Notes under the pieces: generated by a model
What the model saw: only the letters and a program-made list of their open reading frames with translations
Databases searched by the model: none
What the model was told of the DNA's origin: nothing
Part shown: positions 53,927-62,837 of the stretch, in pieces
Position numbering within the stretch: the first letter of the stretch is position 1
Layout of the letters: the number at the start of each line of letters is the position of its first letter
Assembly (NCBI GenBank): GCA_938091935.1
Contig: CALKNV010000018.1
Span: 62,001 to 126,000, forward strand
Length of the DNA: 64,000 nt
Source of the DNA: an uncultured Pseudomonadales bacterium
Lineage (GTDB): Bacteria > Pseudomonadota > Gammaproteobacteria > Pseudomonadales > Pseudohongiellaceae
Reading direction: 5' to 3'
Position numbers and translations under genes: made by a program

Positions 53927-53947
53927 CCGAGTCTGGGTTTCCCGGAC

Positions 53948-54568
53948 CTAGATTTCCCGGATCTGCACCTTGCGAAAGCGCAGCTCTCCGCGCGCCCACT
54001 GCAGTGCAAAGGGACCACTAGCCAACTTGTCATCGCGCACATCCACAGTTCGTTCGCCATTCAATTCCACAATCAAATGATCACCATCCATGATCAGCTT
54101 GTAGATATTCCAGCGATCACCGGCCTTGGGTAATGGCTCTGATACCGGCGCGACATGGACAATACCGCCGGTACCATAGGCGGCTTCCGGGCGCTGGTCG
54201 TAGATGTTGGCTTCGTAGCAATCTCGGTCGGTAATCCGCTCCGGATTTTGGCACCGCATATAGACGCCACTGTTGGCATCGTGGGTAGCCCAGAATTCCA
54301 CTCGCAGTTCAAAGTTGCTATAGCTCTGCTTGCTCACTAGCCAGGATGCACCGTTGCCCTCGGTGGCGCGAATTGAGGCCATTTCGGCCGTCCAGTTAGC
54401 GTCGCCGACGGTGTTGAAATTCTCCATACCCTCGGTGCCGTCGATCAGGGTGATCCATTCGCCTTCGGCGGCCTGAGTCGTGCCACTGGTGAAGCCCATG
54501 ATCGTGGCGCTCAAGGCAGTAACGCTCAGCAGGAATATATTGCTTACACGGCGCAACACTCTAGTCAT
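53948..54568 (-). CDS. Third DUF1080 (3-keto-disaccharide hydrolase-type) protein
   Basis: A 206-residue protein with a signal peptide ending near TTQAAEG and one DUF1080 domain: WITLIDGTEGMENF, FELRVEFWA, DANSGVYMRCQ (the N-S-G motif) and CYEANIYD, then WNIYKLIMDGDHLIVELNG. It is shorter than the other two copies and 36 kb from the sugar locus. Monocistronic, its 3' end is 22 bp from the convergent phosphatase gene. The substrate may differ from that of the main locus enzymes. Confidence 0.9.
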   Translation of the reverse strand: MTRVLRRVSNIFLLSVTALSATIMGFTSGTTQAAEGEWITLIDGTEGMENFNTVGDANWTAEMASIRATEGNGASWLVSKQSYSNFELRVEFWATHDANSGVYMRCQNPERITDRDCYEANIYDQRPEAAYGTGGIVHVAPVSEPLPKAGDRWNIYKLIMDGDHLIVELNGERTVDVRDDKLASGPFALQWARGELRFRKVQIREI

Positions 54569-54838
54569 GTTTATTCTCCGGTTTTTCGTGATTGTTATTG
54601 GGTTAGTGGGTTATTGGAAAGCAGGGTTTATATAGGGGGAGCGGATATATGACTCCATAAGCCATGCAGGGTAGCGCCATAAGCTGAGGCAATTCAATGT
54701 CTTTACGCGGGCCGAAAGCACTCGGCAGAGAGTCGAAAATGGGGGGAATGCCCTGGCTAGAAATAGTACAATGGGGTTTAACTGTCGCTGGTGACAGGGA
54801 AGGGCAGCGTAGCTGCTTGAAATATAGAGGGTTTTTTC

Positions 54839-55888
54839 ATGATTAACAGCAAAAAGCTGTCACTGTGTTACGCTATTTTAGGCCTGTCCGTGGCCTGCTC
54901 AGGCGCGGTTTTTGCCCAGAGCGCGGAGCGCCCTGAATTGACTGGCACTTGGACCAATGCCTCGCGCACCGGGTTGACTCGCCCCCGCGGTATTGAAGAT
55001 CTGGTGGTAACCGCGGAACAAGCGGCGGCCATGGTTGCCAATATGGGTCTCGCCGGAATTTCCGCGGATAACATAGAGAGTGGCCCGGCTATTGATCCGG
55101 AAACCGGTGCACCACCGGCAGGCGCCCAGGACTTTGGTCTGCGTGGCTACAATCTGTTCTGGACCGATCCCGGTTCAACCCTGGCTTACGTGAAAGGCGA
55201 ATACCGCACTTCCTATATCATTGATCCACCAAACGGCCGCGTGCCAAGACTGGAACAGCCCAAGCCCGATTGGGATGTGCGCAACTATGGCGCGCGTTAC
55301 CTGACCGGCGTTGGTGCCGACGAAGGGCCAGAGATATTTCCCCTGGCTGAGCGTTGCCTGCTGGGTTTTGGCAACACCGCTGGCCCCGGCATGATGGGCA
55401 CCCTGTATAACAGCACCTATGAGATCGTGCAGTCCGATGATTACGTGATCATCACCGTTGAGATGGCCCACGATGCCCGAATCATTCCTCTCTTCGGCTC
55501 CGCTGAGGAAGCCCGCGCGAACCGACGACCCGCCGTGCTGAAGCAGTGGTTGGGTGATTCTGTCGGGTGGTATGAAGACGGCATGCTGGTGGTAGAAACA
55601 GTCAATATCAATCCCAAGCAAATGGCCGAGAGCTCAGTGCCAATAACTGCCGAGGGTCGAATCATTGAGCGCTTTGAGCGCTACTCAGACACTGAAATCG
55701 TGTATCAATTTACGGTTGAAGACGACAACCTGTACGTACAGCCCTGGACTGCAGAGCTGAGCTTTCATGAAATGGACGGTGAAATGTACGAATATGCCTG
55801 CCACGAAGGGAATCACGCCATGCCAGGCATGTTGGCCGGCGCTCGCCGCCTGGAAGTCGAAGCCGAAGCTGGTTCCGACGACGACTAG
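54839..55888 (+). CDS. Secreted protein of an uncharacterised family
   Basis: A 349-residue exported protein with a signal peptide ending near AVFAQ (residue 28). The mature part begins with LTGTWTNASRTGLTRPRGI, a pattern I have seen in an unnamed family common in marine Proteobacteria, and shows WTDPGST, RTSYIIDPPNGRVP and a late CHEGNHAMPGM, whose Cys and His residues could bind metal. I know of no established function. A rho-independent terminator follows at 55936. A 270-bp region upstream separates it from the divergent DUF1080 gene. Confidence 0.82.
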   Translation: MINSKKLSLCYAILGLSVACSGAVFAQSAERPELTGTWTNASRTGLTRPRGIEDLVVTAEQAAAMVANMGLAGISADNIESGPAIDPETGAPPAGAQDFGLRGYNLFWTDPGSTLAYVKGEYRTSYIIDPPNGRVPRLEQPKPDWDVRNYGARYLTGVGADEGPEIFPLAERCLLGFGNTAGPGMMGTLYNSTYEIVQSDDYVIITVEMAHDARIIPLFGSAEEARANRRPAVLKQWLGDSVGWYEDGMLVVETVNINPKQMAESSVPITAEGRIIERFERYSDTEIVYQFTVEDDNLYVQPWTAELSFHEMDGEMYEYACHEGNHAMPGMLAGARRLEVEAEAGSDDD

Positions 55889-55935
55889 TCGCCAAACTGG
55901 CGAGCTGTCTCACCACAGCCAGCCTGAAATTTAAG

Positions 55936-55968
55936 AGCCCAACCGGTGCTGCACCCGTTGGGCTTTTT
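55936..55968 (+). terminator. Rho-independent terminator
   Basis: AGCCCAACCGGTGC pairs with GCACCCGTTGGGCT apart from one mismatch, with a very tight loop and five T. It ends the gene at 54839-55888. Confidence 0.9.
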
Positions 55969-56069
55969 CATGCCTGGTACTTTTCAATCGCGGAAATTCA
56001 AACCTTAGACATCCACTGAATTTCTGCCTATGCTTCGCCATCCAACCCTGCTTATCCGGAGACTGCCCC

Positions 56070-58109
56070 ATGTTGCGCCTGGCCCTGTTGACCCTTTTGT
56101 TCTGTGCACCCGCCTTCGCGGCTGATCACCTGAATACTTTCCTTAACATCGATGTATTCGAGCTGGAGATTGCCGCAGATCCGCAAATTTCACCCGATGG
56201 ATCCCAGGTTGTTTATGTGCGTAATACCAATGACATCATGAGCGACTCTACCCGGGCCAATATCTGGATTGTGGATGCTGATGGTACGAATCACCGACCG
56301 CTGTTGTCCGGAGCTGACTCCTATTCCAGCCCCCGCTGGGCACCTGATGGTTCCCGTGTGGCGTATGTGTCCAGCGCTGAGGGCAGGGGCCCGGAACTGT
56401 ATGTGCGCTGGATGGATACAGGGCAGACTGCACTGTTGAGCAACCTGGAAAACTCGCCCCGCGGCCTGAGCTGGTCGCCTGACGGCAAGCACATCGCGTT
56501 TTCTGCTCTGGTGAAAGGCGAGGGCATGACGTTGGCCACGCCTCCGACCAAACCGGAAGGTGCTGATTGGGCGCCAGGTGTCACTGTAATTGATCAGCTA
56601 AACTATCGTTCCGATGGTCGCGGCTATCTCGACGTGGGATATACCCATGTATTCGTGCTACCGGCAGATGGGGGTACACCCAGACAAGTTACCAGCGGCG
56701 ACTACAACCATAGCGGCAGCCTGAGCTGGTCTCCCGATGGGGAGGAGATTGTGGTCTCAGCCAATCGCAACGAGGACTGGCAATATCGCCAGCAGAACAC
56801 CGACCTGTGGTCGGTCAGTTTGGCCAGTGGTGAGATGTCACAACTAACAAGCCGTGACGGCCCTGACTTCGCACCGGCGTTTTCACCCGATGGCAGCCGC
56901 ATCGCCTACCTTGGCTATGACGATGAGCGCATGGGTTATCACAACACCCAGGTTAATATTCTGGATGTAGAGAGTGGCGAGGTCAGCGTCCTCACCGATG
57001 ACCTGGATCGATCGGTGGACTCAGTAGACTGGGCCGGCAGCTCTTCCCAGCTACTGATTTCCTATGACGATTTCGGCAAGCGCAATCTGGCATCGCTGGA
57101 CATGGAAGGCAACGTAGCTCCCCTGCTATCGGACATGGGTAGTGTCGGTATCAGTCGTCCCTATACCAGCGGCAGCTATTCGGTCGCCGACAATGGCGCC
57201 TACGCATACTCAGCCGGCGACGCGCAGCGTCCGGCAGATGTCGCGATTGGACGCGGTGGCAGCTCGGCCAGGTTAACTGATCTCAACGCTGATCTGCTGG
57301 ATCACAAGACCCTCGGAGAGGTGCGAGAGATCAGCTGGCGTTCTTCCGTGGGCGACCATGATGTGTACGGCTGGCTGGTGACGCCACCTGACTTCGATGC
57401 GGAAGAAGACTACCCATTGCTGCTGGAAATCCACGGCGGCCCTTTCACCGCCTATGGGCCTTACTTTTCTACCGAGGTGCAGCTCTATGCGGCAGCGGGC
57501 TACGTGGTGCTGTATACCAACCCCCGCGGCTCCACCAGCTACGGCTACGAGTTCGCCAACGAGATCCACCATAACTATCCGAGCCAGGACTATGATGACC
57601 TGATTTCAGGGGTAGACGCCGTTATCGACATGGGATTCATCGATGAAGACCAGCTCTTTGTCACCGGCGGTTCCGGTGGCGGGGTGCTCACGGCCTGGAT
57701 CGTGGGTAACACGGATCGCTTCGCTGCCGCTGCGGTAGCCAAGCCGGTGATCAACTGGATCAGCCATGCGCTTTACAGTGATATTCCGGAAGGTGTCACC
57801 CGCTACTGGTTTGAGAATATGCCCTGGGAAGATTTTGATACTTACTGGCAGCGCTCACCCTTGTCCCTGGTGGGTAATGTCACCACGCCTACCTTATTGC
57901 TGACTGGTGAAGCTGACCACCGCACCCCCATTGCGGAATCCGAGCAGTATTATCAGGCGCTGAAGCTACAGCAGGTGGACACGGCTATGGTACGGGTGCC
58001 GGAAGCTTCCCATGGCATCGCCGGACGCCCTTCTCACCAGATCGCCAAGGTGGATAATATCCTGGCCTGGTTCTCGCGTTATCGCAGCGATCTTAAGGAA
58101 GAGGACTAG
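56070..58109 (+). CDS. Secreted S9-family (prolyl oligopeptidase-type) peptidase
   Basis: A 679-residue exported serine peptidase. The signal peptide ends near APAFAAD. Residues about 35-400 are a beta-propeller made of PD40/TolB-like blades (ISPDGSQVVYV, WAPDGSRVAYV, WSPDGKHIAF and others). The C-terminal alpha/beta-hydrolase has GGSGGG (nucleophile Ser), GEADHRTP (Asp) and ASHG (His). The layout matches dipeptidyl/acylaminoacyl peptidases that trim short peptides in the periplasm. Start ATG has a GGAG site. Single-gene unit. Confidence 0.94.
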   Translation: MLRLALLTLLFCAPAFAADHLNTFLNIDVFELEIAADPQISPDGSQVVYVRNTNDIMSDSTRANIWIVDADGTNHRPLLSGADSYSSPRWAPDGSRVAYVSSAEGRGPELYVRWMDTGQTALLSNLENSPRGLSWSPDGKHIAFSALVKGEGMTLATPPTKPEGADWAPGVTVIDQLNYRSDGRGYLDVGYTHVFVLPADGGTPRQVTSGDYNHSGSLSWSPDGEEIVVSANRNEDWQYRQQNTDLWSVSLASGEMSQLTSRDGPDFAPAFSPDGSRIAYLGYDDERMGYHNTQVNILDVESGEVSVLTDDLDRSVDSVDWAGSSSQLLISYDDFGKRNLASLDMEGNVAPLLSDMGSVGISRPYTSGSYSVADNGAYAYSAGDAQRPADVAIGRGGSSARLTDLNADLLDHKTLGEVREISWRSSVGDHDVYGWLVTPPDFDAEEDYPLLLEIHGGPFTAYGPYFSTEVQLYAAAGYVVLYTNPRGSTSYGYEFANEIHHNYPSQDYDDLISGVDAVIDMGFIDEDQLFVTGGSGGGVLTAWIVGNTDRFAAAAVAKPVINWISHALYSDIPEGVTRYWFENMPWEDFDTYWQRSPLSLVGNVTTPTLLLTGEADHRTPIAESEQYYQALKLQQVDTAMVRVPEASHGIAGRPSHQIAKVDNILAWFSRYRSDLKEED

Positions 58110-58162
58110 ACCCTATTTATTGGTTCACAACTACGCCCAGGGATGCAGGCAGGAGATGGGCC

Positions 58163-58759
58163 TCAGGAATCGGAAGTTCTGCGGTAGCTACTGGCCTGCA
58201 CCTGGCGTTTGTAAGCGAGCTCGGCCAGATCATCCGCTGCGGCGAATAGGTCCTGCCCCAATTCGTGCAGTGACACCAGGCGCTGCTCCAGCTCAGTTTG
58301 GGTTTCCAATCCACCGTCAAATAGGATGTGCTGCACTGACAGGACATTACCCCGTGCCAGGTGGTGACCAATCAGGAGACTGCGGTGACAAAATGCCGGG
58401 TCTTTTTCTGCGCAAAGCAGGGCAATGTTGAGTCCCTTAGCCAGCCCGGTGCAGATGCGCTCGATGCCATCTAAAAAATTGTTCGAGCGCTGCAATCGGT
58501 CGTATTGCACCTGGCCCGTTTCATCGTAGTGCGCGGGATTCGTTGAGCGCGGACCGAGTTCCTTGCCTAGATAGACATAGCTAATGCCCTGCTGCCTGAG
58601 CGCTCGCTGTAGGGGTTCGCGATGGTAGTCATGAAAGGCGGCGCTATAGGGCACCGAGCGCACGTCTGCCACCACATCCACTTCGTAACCCTGGAGTTGA
58701 GCTAAGAATTTGGTAAATGGCTTGGTCGCGTAACCGATACTATATAGAGTAACTGACAT
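58163..58759 (-). CDS. DUF488-family protein
   Basis: A 198-residue cytoplasmic protein of DUF488: LYSIGYATKPFTKFLAQL, VVADVRSVPYSA, YVYLGKELG and LLCAEKDPAFCHRSLL, the Cys-x-x-E-x-x-x-x-x-C-H-R motif that defines the family. Members are usually 150-200 residues and of unknown function. The gene is convergent with the S9 peptidase. Confidence 0.92.
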   Translation of the reverse strand: MSVTLYSIGYATKPFTKFLAQLQGYEVDVVADVRSVPYSAAFHDYHREPLQRALRQQGISYVYLGKELGPRSTNPAHYDETGQVQYDRLQRSNNFLDGIERICTGLAKGLNIALLCAEKDPAFCHRSLLIGHHLARGNVLSVQHILFDGGLETQTELEQRLVSLHELGQDLFAAADDLAELAYKRQVQASSYRRTSDS

Positions 58760-58821
58760 TTAATGGGCACACCCTGCGTTAGGGGGCAATCATAGCAGCA
58801 AGCAATTCCATAGACGCCATC

Positions 58822-59796
58822 TTGATCATCATCGCCGTGGCCATGACCTTTTTGCTCCTGTTTAATCTCATGGTGCTGGCTGCGCTGTGGCTGAGCTACC
58901 GCACCAGCAGTCGCGAATATCTCAAAATTGGCTGTTTTGCCGGAGCGTTACAACTGCTGAGCTATGGCACGGACTTGATGCTGTTGGCCATGCCCGAGTC
59001 CATGACCGTGGAACTTTTATTCCAGGTGTTTCAGTTTGGGGCGACCCTGATGTTTGTGGCGGCACTGCTGATGGTGTCAGACCGGGTCAGGCGGTTCTTT
59101 TATTGTGCCTTCGCAGTATAAGGTGTGGGTCTGTTGGTGTCCCTGGTGTATACCCAGCTTAATGGCTTCCCGGAAGATGTGGTCGGACAATACTGGAGCT
59201 TGCTGCCTCTGTTCGCCCTCACCTCCTTGCTGTTCTGGCGGGCCCTGCAAACCGGTTCACGCTTTACTCTGGGTCGGTTATTCCTGATTCTGGCCAGTTT
59301 TTCGATGCTGCTATTTCGCCTGATCTTGCCGGCTATCCCGGCGGGACTGATTAGCGACTTTATTTATTTTCTCGAGTACCTGACTTTCACTGTCATGCTG
59401 ATCGCACTGTTGCTGTACGAACTGGAGTTTGCCAATGCTGCCGTGGAAGACCTGCTGCTTGAAAAAACCCAGTCGGAGCAGGATCTTGAGTTCATCGTAA
59501 ATAATTCCTTGGACATCATCCTGGTGTCTGATGCGGTCGGCTTGTTGCAATCCTGGAGCACCAAGGCCAGGGAGGTATTCGGTTACAGTCGCGAACAGGC
59601 GGTGGGCAAAATTCACATGGATGATCTGTTCGCCAGCAACTATTGGGGTAGGGGGCTGGGCACTGCCGAAGAGTTCCAGTCGAAGATGGAGACCGTGGAT
59701 GGACAAGATTTCATGGTGGATGTGCGTATGCGCGAGGTCTTCCATCATTCCGGTGCTTATCACGTCTTTGTCTTGAGACTGTCGGAGGAGGCCTGA
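58822..59796 (+). pseudogene. Membrane protein with PAS domain, interrupted by one in-frame TAA
   Basis: A 324-codon frame with TAA at 59119-59121; the frame is the same on both sides. Before the stop are three or four hydrophobic segments starting MIIIAVAMTFLLLFNL; after it come three more, then a coiled-coil-like linker and a PAS domain (FIVNNSLDIILVSDAVG, AREVFGYSREQAVG, HVFVLRLSEEA). The undisturbed coding sequence on both sides, and a GTG at 59125 that could restart translation, suggest either a very recent nonsense mutation or a sequencing artefact. The original protein resembles the sensory input half of a histidine kinase or diguanylate cyclase; no output domain follows, so it was already short. 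Confidence 0.82.
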
Positions 59797-59959
59797 TTTG
59801 ACTAATCGGCTCATAGCTGGCGACTACCTCAACTCTTGATTCAGTGCTTACGGGATTATGCGCACATCTGGCTGTGGTTTGATCTCATCAGCAGCATCGA
59901 TCGGCGTATTCCTTTTCTTACCTACTGAAAAATATAGATTTTTTTACAGTCAGTGCTTG

Positions 59960-59993
59960 AATAGCGTTATATAAATTGCTATATAACGCTATT
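59960..59993 (+). promoter_or_regulatory. ModE operator and overlapping promoter of modBC
   Basis: A perfect inverted repeat: 14-bp arms AATAGCGTTATATA (59960-59973) and TATATAACGCTATT (59980-59993) with a 6-bp spacer, 27 bp before modB. A sigma-70-like promoter overlaps it: TTGAAT at 59957-59962, 17 bp, then TATATA at 59980-59985. Bound ModE would block RNA polymerase, the mechanism known for E. coli modABCD. The sequence is shared with the modA site at 18757. Confidence 0.93.
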
Positions 59994-60020
59994 GTTAATT
60001 GGATTTCTGGTGAGGTATGT

Positions 60021-60716
60021 ATGGGATTTAGCGCAGCGGACTGGGCGGCAATCAGTTTGAGCCTGCAACTTGCCGCCGTCACCACATTGATCCTGCTAAT
60101 GACGGGCACGCCCCTGGCGTGGTGGCTGGCACGCACCCGCTCCAGATTGAAAGGCGCAGTTGCTGCAATCGTGGCGCTGCCCCTGGTGCTGCCCCCGACA
60201 GTGCTGGGCTTCTACCTGCTGGTTGCCATGGGGCCAAACGGGCCTATTGGTGGCTTAACGCAATCCTTTGGCCTCGGCACTCTGCCCTTTACATTCTCGG
60301 GTCTGGTGGTGGGCTCGGTGTGTTATTCGATGCCTTTCGTGGTGCAACCCCTACAGAATGCCTTTGCCAGTATCGGCGAGCGTCCCCTGGAGATGGCAGC
60401 GACTCTGCGGGCCGGCCCCTGGGACCGCTTCCTGCACGTAGTTCTGCCCCTGGCGCGGCCGGGTTTCCTCAGCGCCTCGGTACTGGGTTTTGCCCATACC
60501 CTGGGGGAATTTGGCGTGGTGTTGATGATCGGCGGCAATATTCCTGGTCAGACCCGGGTGGTGTCCGTGCAGATCTACGACCACGTGGAGGCGCTGGACT
60601 ATGGCCAGGCTCACTGGCTGGCGGGGGGCATGGTGCTGTTTTCATTCCTGGTGCTGTTGCTGTTGTATTCCATCCCGGCGCGACGCGGTGACGCTGGCCT
60701 GCGCTTCAGCGCCTGA
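60021..60716 (+). CDS. modB: Molybdate ABC transporter permease ModB
   Basis: A 231-residue inner-membrane permease; the ATG at 60021 is chosen for its GAGG site five bases upstream, giving MGFSAADWAAI. Five or six transmembrane helices. The conserved cytoplasmic EAA-type loop is EMAATLRAGPWDRFLHVVLPLARPG (quoted in part), followed by ARPGFLSASVLGFAHTLGEFG, typical of ModB. It passes molybdate brought by ModA across the inner membrane using ModC. The cognate binding protein is encoded 41 kb away at 18814. 9 bp separate modB from modC. Confidence 0.95.
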   Translation: MGFSAADWAAISLSLQLAAVTTLILLMTGTPLAWWLARTRSRLKGAVAAIVALPLVLPPTVLGFYLLVAMGPNGPIGGLTQSFGLGTLPFTFSGLVVGSVCYSMPFVVQPLQNAFASIGERPLEMAATLRAGPWDRFLHVVLPLARPGFLSASVLGFAHTLGEFGVVLMIGGNIPGQTRVVSVQIYDHVEALDYGQAHWLAGGMVLFSFLVLLLLYSIPARRGDAGLRFSA

Positions 60717-60725
60717 GGTATCACC

Positions 60726-61847
60726 ATGTCCTCTGTCACAAATTCTAACGCTCCCATCATTGCCGATTTTTCTGTGCGTCTGCCAGCGTCGTCGGACGGA
60801 GCCGGGTCTGAGTCATTTGAACTGCGGCTCGATGAGAGTCTGCCAGCCTCCGGTGTGACCGTGGTGTTTGGTGCCTCTGGTTGTGGCAAGACCACGTTTC
60901 TCCGAGCCCTGGCTGGATTGCAGCATATCGAATCCGGCTACCTTCAAGTAAAAGGGGAGACCTGGCACGATGAAAAGAGCTCCCTGCCAGCCCATCGACG
61001 CCCCATCGGCTATGTGTTTCAGGAAGCGAGTCTGTTCGAGCATCTGACAGCGGCGGGCAATTTGGCCTTTGCCCGCAAGCGTGCCGTCGTACCAGTTACT
61101 GAGCATGACATGCGGGAGGTCATCGCGTTGTTGGGGCTGGGCGATTTATTGCGGCAGCGGCCACAGCAACTCTCTGGAGGTGAGCGCCAGCGCGTGGCAA
61201 TCGCCCGTGCGCTGTTAATCAAGCCAGAGTTGCTGCTGATGGATGAACCGCTGGCGGCACTTGATCAGAATCGTAAGCAGGAGATCCTGCCTTACCTTGA
61301 TCGCATCCGGGCCGAGCTGAAAATACCCATGATCTATGTCACCCACGCCCTCGATGAGGTTACCCGCTTGGCAGATCACCTGATGATCCTGTCCCAGGGC
61401 AGAGTCCGCGCCTGCGGCCCGATTAGCGACGTGCTGTCCCGAATTGATGTGCCGGGCCTATTGGGTGAGGAGGCCGGCGCCATCGTGGAGGGCAGGGTGG
61501 CGGAGCGGGACAAAGAGTGGCACCTGATCCGGGTAGACTTCGAGGGTGGAAAGCTCTGGCTAAGGGATGGTGGTGAAGCCATGGGACAGGAGGTGCGGGT
61601 GCGTACCCTGGCGCGGGATATCAGCCTGTCACTGGAAGTCGATCAGGCCAGTAGTATTCTGAATCGCTTACCGGCCGAAGTGGCAGCCATTGCTGAGGAT
61701 GCGGATCCTGCCATGGCACTGGTGCAGCTGGTGGTGGGAGAGGCGCGTCTGGTCGCCCGGATTTCTCGACGCTCGGTGGCGCAACTGGAACTGAGTCCTG
61801 GCAGGCCGGTATGGGCGCAAATTAAATCGGTGGCGGTGCTGCATTAA
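60726..61847 (+). CDS. modC: Molybdate ABC transporter ATPase ModC
   Basis: A 373-residue ATPase. ABC signatures: Walker A GASGCGKTT, the LSGGERQRVA signature, Walker B LLLMDEPLAALD and the H-loop VTHAL. The C-terminal 110 residues are a TOBE/mop domain that senses molybdate in related ModC proteins. Length agrees with E. coli ModC (352). It energises ModB and is repressed via the ModE box at 59960. Convergent with modE. Confidence 0.96.
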   Translation: MSSVTNSNAPIIADFSVRLPASSDGAGSESFELRLDESLPASGVTVVFGASGCGKTTFLRALAGLQHIESGYLQVKGETWHDEKSSLPAHRRPIGYVFQEASLFEHLTAAGNLAFARKRAVVPVTEHDMREVIALLGLGDLLRQRPQQLSGGERQRVAIARALLIKPELLLMDEPLAALDQNRKQEILPYLDRIRAELKIPMIYVTHALDEVTRLADHLMILSQGRVRACGPISDVLSRIDVPGLLGEEAGAIVEGRVAERDKEWHLIRVDFEGGKLWLRDGGEAMGQEVRVRTLARDISLSLEVDQASSILNRLPAEVAAIAEDADPAMALVQLVVGEARLVARISRRSVAQLELSPGRPVWAQIKSVAVLH

Positions 61848-61933
61848 GCCACGCAGAATTAAACTGCTTTTACAGACGCTCTAGGCAGTAACAAGACGCC
61901 TTTGCAAGAAACATGATGCTGCAGGCGGTGCGA

Positions 61934-62764
61934 TCAGGCCCGCATCAAAATGATCGAGGAAGCCTTGAACAGCGCCGTGGCGCTCACGCCTACCTCCAGT
62001 TCTAATTCTTCGAGGCTGGCGCTGGTGACCATAGCGGTGAGAGTTTTGCCGTCGCCCAGATCCAGGGTTACTTCCGCATTCACCTCACCATCGGTTATCT
62101 GGCTCACCGTGCCGCTGAGCTGGTTGCGGGCGCTGGTCTTTAAATCACTATCCCGGCTTAGCAATACCCAGGATGATTTGATTAGGGCTATGGCCTCACT
62201 GCCCACCGCCAACTCCATGCGCTCGACGCTGTCATTGGTGATAATGGCGACCAGGGCGATACTGTCGCTCAGCGCCAGTTCCACCTCGGCATTGACGGCG
62301 CCGCGGGTCAGCTTGCTGACGCGGCCACGATATTGGTTACGGGCGCTGGTCTTGAGTTGACCCAGATTTAGAAAATCCGCCACGTCGTCCAAAGCCTGCA
62401 CCTGCTCCCCAAGGCGATCCACAAATTCCGCATGCTGCTCCTGGATTGCGTTGAAGCCCTTCAGCACCTGCTGGCCGAAGTCCGTAAGCTGGGTGCCGCC
62501 ACCCCGGGCACCGCCAGCGGAGCGGGCTACAAGTGGTTTTGTGGAGAGATTGTTCATGGCGTCGATGCGGTCCCAGGCGGTCTTGTAGCTGATTCCCACC
62601 GCGCGGGCAGCGCCGCTGATTGATCCCGCGGTGGCGATGGCGTTGAGCAGGTCGATCTGGGCCTGGGTGAAGGACTGGCGCTCATCCTGCTGCAGGAACA
62701 GGCTACCTTTCAGGGCTGGGCGCCTCGATCTGGATTTGGGCTTGGAACTAGAAGTATCGCTCAT
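61934..62764 (-). CDS. modE: Molybdate-responsive transcription regulator ModE
   Basis: A 276-residue repressor/activator. N-terminal winged helix: DLLNAIATAGSISGAARAVGISYKTAWDRIDAMN (quoted in part) and the wing RSAGGARGGGTQLTDFG. Then two tandem TOBE/mop molybdate-binding domains, each starting LKTSARNQ (residues about 140 and 210), visible as an internal repeat. Full-length ModE, as in E. coli. Molybdate-bound ModE should bind both palindromes in this window. It is convergent with modC and divergent from nothing nearby; the YeeE gene reads in the same direction upstream. Confidence 0.96.
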   Translation of the reverse strand: MSDTSSSKPKSRSRRPALKGSLFLQQDERQSFTQAQIDLLNAIATAGSISGAARAVGISYKTAWDRIDAMNNLSTKPLVARSAGGARGGGTQLTDFGQQVLKGFNAIQEQHAEFVDRLGEQVQALDDVADFLNLGQLKTSARNQYRGRVSKLTRGAVNAEVELALSDSIALVAIITNDSVERMELAVGSEAIALIKSSWVLLSRDSDLKTSARNQLSGTVSQITDGEVNAEVTLDLGDGKTLTAMVTSASLEELELEVGVSATALFKASSIILMRA

Positions 62765-62837
62765 TAACCGATGGTATTAGGCCAGCACGGCAAAGGGAAA
62801 CGTTGTCGCTGTGTTTGTCCTCTGCCGATAGCCACAT

